A DNA stretch of 64,000 nt from Alteromonas sp. ALT199. GTDB lineage: Bacteria; Pseudomonadota; Gammaproteobacteria; Enterobacterales; Alteromonadaceae. Under the pieces are notes generated by a model. That model had not been told where the DNA came from, did no database searches, and saw only the letters and a program-made list of their open reading frames with translations. The stretch lies in NCBI RefSeq assembly GCF_018619335.1, contig NZ_JAHHDX010000043.1, positions 1 through 64,000 on the forward strand, in the 5' to 3' direction. Below, piece after piece: positions 52,667 through 61,471 of this stretch. The number at the start of each line of letters is the position of its first letter. Within the stretch, counting starts at the first letter, position 1. Made by a program: the position numbers and the translations under genes.

Positions 52667-54025
52667 TTAATAGTGTTCTTTGATACCGGCTTTCTTAAGT
52701 TTTCGATAAAGGGTGCGAGTACTTACGCCTAATTGCCCGGCAAGTTGGTTTATATCGCCTTCAAACCCTTTAAATACGTTTTCTAGATAAACCGTTTCTA
52801 CTTCATCTAACGTCATGACTTTATCTATGGGGAAAAAGCCTTTTCCTTCTACGTTATTTTGTGAGTGGTCGTTAGTTATTTTATCTACTTGGCTTAGCTC
52901 TTCGCCTGTTAAATCATCGTCAAAATCAGGTATGTCAGATTCGTATATTACGGTTTCATCAGCGAGCAATATGGCTTGGTCAACGATGTTGCGCAGTTCT
53001 CGAATATTGCCGGGAAAACAATAGTTAGTCAGTTTTTCTAAAGCATTCTTACTAAATCGCTTTTTTTCTTGTGATTGTGAGAGAAAGTGCTTCGCGATTA
53101 ACGAAATGTCTGACTTTCGCGCCCTAAGCGAGGGAAGGTTAATGGGAAAACCCGCAATTCGGTAATACAGATCTCGTCTGAACTCACCTTTTTCAACTAA
53201 CTGCTTTAAGTTCTTATGTGATGCACAAACAAGTCGAAAGTTTGCTTTCTTTGTAACAACACTACCCACTGGGCGATAGGTTTGGGTCTCGAATAATCTT
53301 AGCAGTTTAACTTGCATAGGTAGCGGTATATCACCGACTTCGTCAAAAAATAAAGTGCCACCTTCAGCCGCTTCTACCAATCCTTTTTTATTGGTAGTCG
53401 CTCCAGTGAACGCCCCTTTTTCATAGCCGAATAGCTCACTTTCAAGTAAAGAGTCAGACAATCCGGTGCACTCAATCACAACAAAAGGCTTGCCTGCACG
53501 ACGACTGCTAGAATGCAGTGCTTGCGACACCAACTCTTTTCCGGTGCCAGTTTCGCCGTGCAGCAATACGGCTATATCTGAATTTGCGGCGCGATTTATT
53601 TTGTTCAGCATAGTTTTAAATGCTTCAGATTCGCCTATCATTTTCCCTGCTGCAGGACGATTAGATGCAAATGCAAGTTTGTCCAATATTTCTAAGTAAC
53701 CTAATAAGTCGCCGTTACCGTCGAATATTGGGCGCATCAAGATATCGCAATAACTTTGACCTTCGCTAGTGGTATGAATATGAACAACACTAGCCGCTCT
53801 GCTAGTTTTTTTGCTTTCCAGCATGGGGCACTGTTCGCCGCACTGGTCACAGGGCTTACTATTTCGGTGTGAGACCTGATAGCAAGTACTATAACCAAGC
53901 TTAATATCAACCGGATAGGTGTCCCGGTAGGCGGCGTTGACAGCTTCAATGATGTAGCTCTGATTGATGAAAATAGCCGGTTTATCTATTGCATCTATCA
54001 TTGCTTGTACAATTGATATATTCAT
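52667..54025 (-). CDS. Sigma-54-dependent activator with Cys-rich PAS-like sensor
   Basis: A 452-residue bacterial enhancer-binding protein. The N-terminal PAS-like domain (about 1-118) carries four close cysteines: Cys48, Cys59, Cys62 and Cys66 ([11 protein letters not shown]), able to bind a metal, iron-sulfur cluster or act as a redox switch. The AAA+ domain (about 128-360) has GETGTGKE, the sigma-54 contact loop GAFTGA and Walker [11 protein letters not shown] Fis-type helix-turn-helix ends the protein ([21 protein letters not shown]). It is divergent from the haem protein and cyd genes, both with sigma-54-type promoters, so it is probably their activator. Confidence 0.93.
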   Translation of the reverse strand: MNISIVQAMIDAIDKPAIFINQSYIIEAVNAAYRDTYPVDIKLGYSTCYQVSHRNSKPCDQCGEQCPMLESKKTSRAASVVHIHTTSEGQSYCDILMRPIFDGNGDLLGYLEILDKLAFASNRPAAGKMIGESEAFKTMLNKINRAANSDIAVLLHGETGTGKELVSQALHSSSRRAGKPFVVIECTGLSDSLLESELFGYEKGAFTGATTNKKGLVEAAEGGTLFFDEVGDIPLPMQVKLLRLFETQTYRPVGSVVTKKANFRLVCASHKNLKQLVEKGEFRRDLYYRIAGFPINLPSLRARKSDISLIAKHFLSQSQEKKRFSKNALEKLTNYCFPGNIRELRNIVDQAILLADETVIYESDIPDFDDDLTGEELSQVDKITNDHSQNNVEGKGFFPIDKVMTLDEVETVYLENVFKGFEGDINQLAGQLGVSTRTLYRKLKKAGIKEHY

Positions 54026-54072
54026 TATTCGTGCATTAGCTAATTCTAATTTTATCTTATCAATTTAACATA

Positions 54073-54089
54073 TTGGCACAAAGCTTGTT
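54073..54089 (+). promoter_or_regulatory. Sigma-54 promoter for the DUF3365 gene
   Basis: TTGGCAC (54073-54079), five bases, TTGTT (54085-54089), against the consensus TTGGCAC-N5-TTGCW. The -24 GG is intact; the -12 GC reads GT. About 64 bases before the ATG. Confidence 0.65.
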
Positions 54090-54152
54090 CTCTGTTTGAG
54101 ATAAATGACTTGGCCCTAGTGCCAGTAACTTAGCTAACAGGATCGTTATTTT

Positions 54153-54761
54153 ATGAATAAATATGTAGCTTTATTAGCGTTGGGTTTGTTGTTAAGTGGA
54201 TGTAATATATATGAAAAACCTCAAATTAATAGCGCTGATAAAAAAAGTGGTGAGGAACAAATAAAAGTTCAGCAAGCCAAAGCGCATGTAAAAGCTCTTG
54301 GCACAGGGCTAAAAACGCGACTTCAACAGGCTATAAAGACTGGCGGCTTGGAAGCAGGTGTAGAAGAGTGTCAATTAGCTGCAGGCCCCATTGCTGATAC
54401 TCTGAGTCAAGATGGGTGGCAAGTAGGGCGTACATCATTAAAAGTAAGAAACCCAAATAATGCGCCGGACGTTTGGGAACGTGAGCAGCTAGCGTATTTT
54501 TCCGGTCTTTTGGATAAAGCCAAGTTGAGTAATGAGCAGCCACGGAAGCCTCTAGATACCTATCAATACGACAGTGAAAGCGGAGAGTTCCGTTATATGA
54601 TGGCTATTGAGCAGGGCCAAATTTGTATGGCGTGTCACGGCAGTAATGTAGATCCTGCTGTGAAAGAGGTTATTACAAAACACTATCCTAATGACGAAGC
54701 TACGGGGTTTAATCTTGGTGACTTACGCGGAGCTTTTACGCTTAGCTACAAGCCTCAATAG
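54153..54761 (+). CDS. DUF3365 c-type haem lipoprotein
   Basis: A 202-residue lipoprotein (lipobox LLSGC, Cys17) with a DUF3365/Tll0287-like domain. The haem-binding motif CMACH (158-162) will be covalently haem-loaded; this fold has been linked to redox or gas sensing. It lies between the sigma-54 activator and cydA, with its own sigma-54-type promoter. A role as periplasmic redox sensor for the cyd system is plausible but is inference. Confidence 0.85.
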   Translation: MNKYVALLALGLLLSGCNIYEKPQINSADKKSGEEQIKVQQAKAHVKALGTGLKTRLQQAIKTGGLEAGVEECQLAAGPIADTLSQDGWQVGRTSLKVRNPNNAPDVWEREQLAYFSGLLDKAKLSNEQPRKPLDTYQYDSESGEFRYMMAIEQGQICMACHGSNVDPAVKEVITKHYPNDEATGFNLGDLRGAFTLSYKPQ

Positions 54762-54822
54762 TTATTGGCTTCATCTGCCAACAAAAACACTTTTCCTCCC
54801 AAAGCTACTCGCCATATGTTGT

Positions 54823-54854
54823 GTCATTTTTGTCGGTAAATTGACAAAAATGAC
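54823..54854. promoter_or_regulatory. Candidate enhancer (UAS) for the sigma-54 activator upstream of cydA
   Basis: A perfect 12-bp inverted repeat GTCATTTTTGTC/GACAAAAATGAC with an 8-base spacer. The inner part reads TGTC-N8-GACA, the usual form of enhancer-binding-protein sites. It lies about 130 bases upstream of the cydA -24 box, a normal enhancer distance. Confidence 0.6.
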
Positions 54855-54984
54855 GCAGCTGTCATATGAAACTCTTGCGATGGATCAAAGTGCTCGATTC
54901 TCTACCGTGGAATAATTCTTCTGCAGTGTACGAAAATAGCCTTCTCAAAAATACTCCGCTTTTAAAAGCTAATAGTTTGGCGAG

Positions 54985-55000
54985 TGGCATAAACCGTGCT
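54985..55000 (+). promoter_or_regulatory. Sigma-54 promoter for cydABX
   Basis: TGGCAT (54985-54990), five bases, GTGCT (54996-55000). Both key dinucleotides are present at the correct spacing (GG, ten bases, GC). About 98 bases before the cydA ATG. Confidence 0.65.
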
Positions 55001-55098
55001 CTAGCAATACAGAGAATTCAGTAAATATTCGCTGAATACCAAAAAGTTAATTTACTTCAGGCGCTTGCCGCGCACACGAGAGAAAAGGGAGATAACCC

Positions 55099-56679
55099 AT
55101 GAGCGATACGTTAATAGAACTATCGCGGTGGCAATTTGCATCAACTGCAATGTTCCACTTTATTTTTGTACCCCTAACGTTAGGGCTTAGCTTTTTACTT
55201 GCCATTATGGAATCCGTTTACGTAATGACAGGTAAAGAAATATACAAGCAAATGACTCAGTTTTGGGGCAAGCTGTTTGGAATTAACTTTGCCATTGGTG
55301 TAGCTACAGGCTTAACTATGGAGTTCCAGTTCGGTATGAACTGGTCTTACTATTCTCACTATGTGGGCGATATCTTTGGGGCACCACTGGCTATTGAAGG
55401 ATTGATGGCGTTCTTCTTAGAATCGACATTCGTAGGTTTGTTCTTCTTTGGCTGGGACAAAATGTCTAAGGTTAAACACCTTATGGCTACCTGGTTAGTC
55501 GCTATCGGTTCTAACTTTTCTGCGCTGTGGATCTTGATTGCCAACGGCTGGATGCAATACCCAGTAGGCGCTGAATTTAACTTTGAAGCCATGCGTATGG
55601 AAATGACCAGCTTTGCTGAAGTTGTTTTCAACCCGGTTGCACAGGTTAAGTTTGTTCACACTGTATCTGCAGGTTACGTTACCGGCGCTATGTTCGTGCT
55701 GGCCATTTCAAGCTACTACCTGCTTAAACACAAGCACATCGCTTTTGCACGTCGTTCATTCGCTATAGCCGCGAGCTTTGGTTTAGCGGCGACCTTATCA
55801 GTTATTGTGTTGGGTGATGAAAGTGGCTACGAGCTTGGTGACGTACAAAAAGTGAAGCTGGCTGCTGTCGAGGCTGAATACGAAACTCACCCAGCTCCCG
55901 CACCGTTTACCGTTTTCGGTATCCCTAACGACGAAAAAGAAGAAACCGAATACGCACTTCAAATTCCGTGGGCGATGGGCATTATTGCTACCCGTTCGTT
56001 TACTGAAGAAGTGAAAGGAATTAAAGATTTAAAAGAGGAAAATCGCGAGCGTATTCTAAACGGCATTAAAGCCTATGAAGTGCTTGATGACGTAAGAAAC
56101 GGCACCGCTACAGCAGAGCAGCGCGCTGCCTTCGAAGCGAATAAAGACAGCCTAGGTTACGCTATGCTGCTAGAGCCTTTTACAGATAACGTTTCTAACC
56201 CTTCAGATACTGCCGTTCAACAAGCTGTTGACTACAGTATTCCTCCTGTGGCGCCGCTATTTTGGAGCTTCCGCATCATGGTTGCTGCAGGCTTTATTAT
56301 GCTTGCCCTATTCTTATGTGCTTTCTACTACAGCACAAAACATAAAATTACTCAGCCTCGCTGGCTGCTAAAAGGCGCGCTCTATGGTTTACCATTGCCT
56401 TGGATTGCCTGTGAAGCGGGCTGGTTCGTTGCCGAGTATGGTCGTCAGCCTTGGTCTATCGCAGAAGTACTGCCGGTGCATACCTCTGTGTCTAACTTAG
56501 CTATTAGCGATGTGGTAACCACTATCGTGGCGTACACCGTTTTTTATACAGTTATGTTTATTGTTGCTTTTTACTTAATGAAAAAGTTTGCGAAAAAAGG
56601 TCCAGTCCCACCTGAGGATAAGCAGCATGAAAGTGAGCTTGATTTAATCGACCTTGATAACCAGGGAGCAAAAGCATGA
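55099..56679 (+). CDS. cydA: Cytochrome bd ubiquinol oxidase subunit I
   Basis: A 526-residue integral-membrane subunit that oxidises ubiquinol and reduces oxygen with high affinity. It has the haem-ligand His in ASTAMFHFIFVPLTLG, the conserved GRQPW (EYGRQPWSIAEVLP), and a long Q-loop (about 250-390), marking the L-type found in E. coli. The strong RBS AAAAGGGAG precedes ATG 55099. The stop overlaps the cydB ATG. Confidence 0.98.
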   Translation: MSDTLIELSRWQFASTAMFHFIFVPLTLGLSFLLAIMESVYVMTGKEIYKQMTQFWGKLFGINFAIGVATGLTMEFQFGMNWSYYSHYVGDIFGAPLAIEGLMAFFLESTFVGLFFFGWDKMSKVKHLMATWLVAIGSNFSALWILIANGWMQYPVGAEFNFEAMRMEMTSFAEVVFNPVAQVKFVHTVSAGYVTGAMFVLAISSYYLLKHKHIAFARRSFAIAASFGLAATLSVIVLGDESGYELGDVQKVKLAAVEAEYETHPAPAPFTVFGIPNDEKEETEYALQIPWAMGIIATRSFTEEVKGIKDLKEENRERILNGIKAYEVLDDVRNGTATAEQRAAFEANKDSLGYAMLLEPFTDNVSNPSDTAVQQAVDYSIPPVAPLFWSFRIMVAAGFIMLALFLCAFYYSTKHKITQPRWLLKGALYGLPLPWIACEAGWFVAEYGRQPWSIAEVLPVHTSVSNLAISDVVTTIVAYTVFYTVMFIVAFYLMKKFAKKGPVPPEDKQHESELDLIDLDNQGAKA

Positions 56680-57812
56680 TTGATTACGAACTATTAAGAG
56701 TTATCTGGTGGGGCCTAGTTGGCGTTCTGCTCATTGGTTTCGCCGTGACTGATGGCTTCGATTTAGGTGTGGGTGCATTGCTTACCCTTATCGGCAAGAA
56801 TGATAAAGAACGTCGTGTAATGATAAACACTATTGGACCACATTGGGACGGTAATCAGGTGTGGTTCATTACCGCTGGTGGTGCAATCTTTGCTGCTTGG
56901 CCGATGATTTATGCTACGGCGTTTTCAGGTTTTTACCTTGCTTTAGCGTTAACGCTAATTGCTTTATGGATGCGTCCAATTGGGTTTGATTATCGCAGCA
57001 AATTGCCTAACCCGCAGTGGCGCAAAGCTTGGGACTGGGCCCTGTTCGCGGGCGGTATCATTCCTGCGCTTATCTTTGGTGTAGCGTTCGGTAATTTATT
57101 ATTAGGCGTACCTTTCGAGCTAGACAGCACCCTGAAATCAACTTACTCAGGGTCGTTCTTTGGTCTGCTAACGCCTTTTGCCTTAGTAAGTGGCGTATTG
57201 TCAGTAGCGATTTTGTTAAATCACGGAGCGACATGGCTTCAAATGAAAACCGACGGTTTTATTGAGGTTCGCGCTCGAGCGGTATCGGTAGTGCTTAGCT
57301 TAGTAGGTGTAGCACTGTTTGTTATTGCAGGTTTTTGGGTGGCATTTGGGCTTGATGGTTTTGTCATTACATCCGCAGTAGATACTATTGCCACGTCAAA
57401 TCCGCTTAAGAAAGAAGTTGCGATTGAAGCAGGCGGCTGGATGAGCAACTACAGCCAATACCCCTTCATGATGATTGCTCCTGTTTTAGGTATTGCCGCG
57501 GGCCTTGCCTGTGCTTTCTTCTCTAAAAAAGGCAACGCGGGTATGGCGTTTGTATCAAGTGCACTGTTTATTACTGGCGTAATTCTCACTGCTGGCTTTT
57601 CAATGTTCCCATTCCTTATGCCGAGCATCACCATGCCAGAAGCGAGCCTGACTGTATGGGACGCAACGTCTAGTCACCTAACGCTAAACGTTATGTTTAT
57701 TGTGGCCTGTATCTTTGTTCCTATTATCTTAAGCTACACAGCATACAGTTTTTACGTAATGCGCGGTCGCATTAAAAGCGATGATCTCGACCAATCTCAT
57801 ACGATCTATTAA
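56676..57812 (+). CDS. cydB: Cytochrome bd ubiquinol oxidase subunit II
   Basis: A 378-residue subunit with eight or more helices. It opens DYELLRVIWWGLVGVLLIGF and has DGFDLGVGAL and GPHWDGNQVWFITAGG, all characteristic of CydB. ATG 56676 overlaps the cydA stop by 4 bases, ensuring equal expression. Confidence 0.98.
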   Translation: MIDYELLRVIWWGLVGVLLIGFAVTDGFDLGVGALLTLIGKNDKERRVMINTIGPHWDGNQVWFITAGGAIFAAWPMIYATAFSGFYLALALTLIALWMRPIGFDYRSKLPNPQWRKAWDWALFAGGIIPALIFGVAFGNLLLGVPFELDSTLKSTYSGSFFGLLTPFALVSGVLSVAILLNHGATWLQMKTDGFIEVRARAVSVVLSLVGVALFVIAGFWVAFGLDGFVITSAVDTIATSNPLKKEVAIEAGGWMSNYSQYPFMMIAPVLGIAAGLACAFFSKKGNAGMAFVSSALFITGVILTAGFSMFPFLMPSITMPEASLTVWDATSSHLTLNVMFIVACIFVPIILSYTAYSFYVMRGRIKSDDLDQSHTIY

Positions 57813-57822
57813 GGAGAGTGTT

Positions 57823-57936
57823 ATGTGGTATTTTGCTTGGATTTTAGGTGTTTTACTGGCGTGCTCTTTCGGCATTATCAACGCAATGTGGTTAGAAGCT
57901 ACAGAAAATATGGATAGACCGGAAGACCAAGAGTAG
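57823..57936 (+). CDS. cydX: Cytochrome bd small subunit CydX
   Basis: A 37-residue single-helix protein (WYFAWILGVLLACSFGIINA, then MWLEATENMD) that fits the CydX family exactly, including the N-terminal MWYFAWILG and the Glu after the helix. It stabilises the haems of the oxidase. RBS AAGGAGAG (57811-57818) is 4-5 bases before the ATG, 10 bases past the cydB stop. Confidence 0.95.
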   Translation: MWYFAWILGVLLACSFGIINAMWLEATENMDRPEDQE

Positions 57937-57947
57937 AAGTGGAAGTA

Positions 57948-58001
57948 GGCTGGCTGCAAGAACACGCCGTGAACCCGTCCACGGAGGCTTTGCGGCCAGC
58001 C
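57948..58001. repeat. REP-like palindromic element between cydX and cydD
   Basis: A long imperfect stem (GGCTGGCTGCAAG at 57948-57960 with CTTTGCGGCCAGCC at 57988-58001) encloses an inner 5-bp stem CCGTG/CACGG (57967-57984). The nested GC-rich form is that of dispersed intergenic repeats in gammaproteobacteria. It may weaken read-through from cydABX into cydDC. Confidence 0.55.
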
Positions 58002-58061
58002 CACCACCCCTTCGAAGAGGGTGAAAAAGAAATGAAACAACGAAAAAGATAGAAACGAACA

Positions 58062-59888
58062 GTGATTAAAGAAAAGGTTCCCAACAGGCAAACACTTACT
58101 CAGTGGTGTAAGGATATGGATAGCGCGCACACGCTTGGCTTGCGCCGTTCTCTTATGTCACAAGTCGTAGTTAAGTGTTTGTCGCTTTTTTCTTTAATTA
58201 TTGGCTTTTACTACTTTTCTAACATTGCACAAGACTGGGTGGTGAATAAAACACCCGCGTTACAAAGTGATGTAGCGGGCTTATCTGTTTGCTTGGGAAT
58301 AACCTGGGTGCTTCAAGGCGTAGCGAATCGCTTGTCGTGCCAAGCGAAAGGCTCGGTGCTCAACAAGCTGGAGCAAAAGTTAAGTAAGGTGTTTGTTTCC
58401 CGCCAACATGCCTTGGTTCGACAGCACTCAGTTTATTATTGGCAAACGCTATGGTTACAGCATCTACAAGCTTTTACAGATTGGGCATTGGAATATCGTG
58501 TTCAGCAAACAATAGCCGTTGTAGTGCCTTTATTAGCATTAACCGTAATTTTTTATGTCAATCCGGTAATTGGTTTTGGGTTACTTATCACACTTCCTGT
58601 TGTACCGCTTTTCATGATTATTGTGGGAAAAGGTGCGGCTGCACTGCATCGTAAACATTTTGTTGCTCTTGAAAGGCTAGGAAGCTTGTTTACAGACCGT
58701 TTAGCGGCGCTACCTATGCTGGCAAATTTTCAGGCACACCAAAGACAGACAGTTCTGCTAAAAGAAGCGAGTGAAAACTTAAATACCCGTACCATGCGCG
58801 TGGTCAGTGTCGCGTTTTTATCTAATAGCGTACTCGACTTTTTTGCCACGCTTGCTGTGGCGTTGGTTGCGGTATTTATTGGGTTTTCGCTACTTGGTGA
58901 GCTTGAAATTGGGCCTTCTATAACCTTGCAGCAAGGCTTATGGGTTTTACTTACCGTACCTTTACTACTAAGTGAAATGAGAAAACTTGGGCAGATATAT
59001 CATCAAAAAGCACAGGCTGAAGCAGCGCAAGAAGAACTGGCTCCCTTGTACTCAAACGTGCCCAATACGGTTCTACTACAATCTCATGCTCAAAGCGCCG
59101 ATAACCCTGAGGAAATGTCACGGTTGCTAGATGCATCTAACTTCAACGTGTTCGACTTGCGTGACCCTGCTTCAATTAATGGAGGGCACGTACAACCTGC
59201 CTTACTAAATGCTAGCTCCTTGAAAATTTCAAAAGGCGATAAGGTGCTCCTTAGTGGGAAATCTGGAGCGGGGAAAACCTTATTGCTAGAAGCGCTTAGC
59301 GGTCAAAGGCCGGCAACTCATAAATTCGAACAGTCAGTAGTGTGGATCACGCAGCACCCTGTTATTACGCCAGGTACAGTGCGAGAAAACTTATGCCTTA
59401 ACGATAATTATTCTGACGACACCTTAGTTAAAGCTCTTCAAAATGTTGAGCTTGAAACCTGGCTAGCACTATTGCCCTACGGGCTTGATACGGTAATGAC
59501 AGACTACCCTCAACTTTCTGGCGGTGAAGCACAACGATTGTCACTGGCAAGAGCGCTATTGCGTGACGAAAGTATCTGGCTTCTCGACGAGCCAACTGCG
59601 CATTTACCCGATGAGCAACATAATAGGCTAGCTCAGTTGATTAAGCGTTTAGGCGAGAGCAAAACGTTGATATGGGCCTCTCATAAAGCATTGCCAAGTA
59701 ATTGGTTTAATCAGTTTTGGTCGATTGAGAAAAAAGCGTCGATAAGCCATGAAAAAAGCAGATCGGGTGATGAAAAAGGTGATTGTGACGTAGGCAGCAG
59801 CAATAGCAATGCAGTTAGTGTAGTGAAAGTAGTAAATAGTATTGTAAATAAAAAAGGCGGCCTATCAGAAAAGGAGCGTAAGTTTTGA
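58062..59888 (+). CDS. cydD: Thiol/haem exporter ABC subunit CydD
   Basis: A 608-residue fused membrane-ATPase half-transporter. CydDC exports glutathione and cysteine to the periplasm and binds haem, and is needed to assemble cytochrome bd. Six helices lie in about 30-320. The ATPase has Walker A (GKSGAGKT), signature LSGGEAQRLSLARAL and Walker B SIWLLDEPTA. The C-terminal tail after about 570 is an unusual Ser/Asn/Lys-rich extension. GTG 58062 lacks a good RBS; ATG 58116 after GTAAGGAT is an alternative. Confidence 0.92.
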   Translation: MIKEKVPNRQTLTQWCKDMDSAHTLGLRRSLMSQVVVKCLSLFSLIIGFYYFSNIAQDWVVNKTPALQSDVAGLSVCLGITWVLQGVANRLSCQAKGSVLNKLEQKLSKVFVSRQHALVRQHSVYYWQTLWLQHLQAFTDWALEYRVQQTIAVVVPLLALTVIFYVNPVIGFGLLITLPVVPLFMIIVGKGAAALHRKHFVALERLGSLFTDRLAALPMLANFQAHQRQTVLLKEASENLNTRTMRVVSVAFLSNSVLDFFATLAVALVAVFIGFSLLGELEIGPSITLQQGLWVLLTVPLLLSEMRKLGQIYHQKAQAEAAQEELAPLYSNVPNTVLLQSHAQSADNPEEMSRLLDASNFNVFDLRDPASINGGHVQPALLNASSLKISKGDKVLLSGKSGAGKTLLLEALSGQRPATHKFEQSVVWITQHPVITPGTVRENLCLNDNYSDDTLVKALQNVELETWLALLPYGLDTVMTDYPQLSGGEAQRLSLARALLRDESIWLLDEPTAHLPDEQHNRLAQLIKRLGESKTLIWASHKALPSNWFNQFWSIEKKASISHEKSRSGDEKGDCDVGSSNSNAVSVVKVVNSIVNKKGGLSEKERKF

Positions 59889-61471
59889 GTAACGATAAAC
59901 CCGCTTATCTAACTATACTACTTGCTCTTTTACACGGCATAGCAGGGGTTAGTATTCTTGTTATTTCTTCGTGGTTTATCGCGATTAGTGCTATTGCCCC
60001 ATTGGGTTTTAACTATGTAATACCTGCTGTGGTTATTCGTGTATTGGCCCTTCTTCGTATAGCGTCAGGTTATGCCAGTATGTGGGTTGGACACAACGAC
60101 TTGCTAGCACGTATTGCAAAAGAGCGTTTGCTCGTTTTTCGCCAGCTAGAAAACAATCAAATTGCTGATAAGGCGTACACCACGGAAGCATTAGCTCAGC
60201 ATACCGAGGAGCTGGCGGGTAAATGGATTGCATGGGTTGCACCTTTATCAAGCGTGATATTTATATTCTCAGGCTTGTGCGTTACGGCAATGTACTTCGC
60301 CCTCCCTGGAACATTTTTTATAGTGGCACTGTTTGTTACCTGGTTAGCTGCTGTGGTAGTGCAGGGCTTGGGCGCATTAACTATTGCGAACGAGGCCAAT
60401 AAAGCAAACAAGCAGTTTCGTCAGCAATCTGCCGACTTTTTCAATCGCAGTGCCATTTGGCACCTCGACAAATCGATGGTTCAAAGTGACGCTGCAGCAT
60501 CAAACCCCAAGAGCAACAAAATACCGAGTGCTAACCAGGTATGGCGCTATCAACTCGCGCAAAAAGCTAAGGCACAAAGTGCAGCGTGGTGGTTTCAGGG
60601 TATAGCGTTTTTATTTGTTACTTTAGTTATGTCCGGTGTTTTACCCGTGACCTCGGCTTTTGTATTTGCGCCTGTCGCTATAATTGTACCTATGGTCTTA
60701 TTAGCGGCACCAGACTGGGCAAGTACTGGCTTTTTAAGTGTAAGTAAATTTGCGCAGTACAAACAAAGCGTCGGTGTCCTCAAAAAACTAAACGCTACGC
60801 CAATTAAGCAATACCGTGATAGAGAGATAAAACATTCACTTAGTTTGATTCAGTATTCGGCTAAGGGTCGTCATGCAAGTATGGTTAATGCGTCGCTACC
60901 GGCGAAGGGTACTGTTTGTATTTCGGGAGCATCAGGATGCGGTAAGTCATCGTTACTACAGTCAATTATTGGATTATTGCCAGCAACAGGGCAGCGTGAA
61001 ATAGATGGGGTAAGCATGCCAGAGGGCATGGTGACAAACTGGCGCTATGTAGAGCAGGAGCCTATTGTATTGTCGGGCAGTGTGTCGTTAAACCTAGATC
61101 CTGCAGGTAACAATATTTCACAACATGACATGAGTGAATTGTTGACTCAGCTTGGGTTGAAAGAGATTTTGCCCTTAACGAACTGGGTAGGTAAAGCTGG
61201 AAGACCTCTATCTGGTGGAGAGCAAAAACGTTTGGCATTAGCTCGCGCAATATTAGCAAAACCACCAGTTCTTGCCGTAGATGAGCCTTTTGAAGGGTTG
61301 GATTCTTACACACAACAAAAGGTGAGCGAGGTACTAAATAGTCTTTCTGCTACTACATTGATTTTAGTTGCATCCCACACAACACCAGACGCACTTAATG
61401 TAAAAACGCACCTTCAACTAAGCGAAGCAAATACTAAAACCTTGTTGCACACAAAGTGTGCTACTTCATAG
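59885..61471 (+). CDS. cydC: Thiol/haem exporter ABC subunit CydC
   Basis: A 528-residue partner of CydD with six helices and an ATPase domain: Walker A SGASGCGKSSLL, signature LSGGEQKRLALARAIL, Walker B PVLAVDEPFEGLD. The TTG start overlaps the cydD stop (TTGA). The stop overlaps the convergent sugar-porter gene by 11 bases. Confidence 0.92.
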   Translation: MSNDKPAYLTILLALLHGIAGVSILVISSWFIAISAIAPLGFNYVIPAVVIRVLALLRIASGYASMWVGHNDLLARIAKERLLVFRQLENNQIADKAYTTEALAQHTEELAGKWIAWVAPLSSVIFIFSGLCVTAMYFALPGTFFIVALFVTWLAAVVVQGLGALTIANEANKANKQFRQQSADFFNRSAIWHLDKSMVQSDAAASNPKSNKIPSANQVWRYQLAQKAKAQSAAWWFQGIAFLFVTLVMSGVLPVTSAFVFAPVAIIVPMVLLAAPDWASTGFLSVSKFAQYKQSVGVLKKLNATPIKQYRDREIKHSLSLIQYSAKGRHASMVNASLPAKGTVCISGASGCGKSSLLQSIIGLLPATGQREIDGVSMPEGMVTNWRYVEQEPIVLSGSVSLNLDPAGNNISQHDMSELLTQLGLKEILPLTNWVGKAGRPLSGGEQKRLALARAILAKPPVLAVDEPFEGLDSYTQQKVSEVLNSLSATTLILVASHTTPDALNVKTHLQLSEANTKTLLHTKCATS

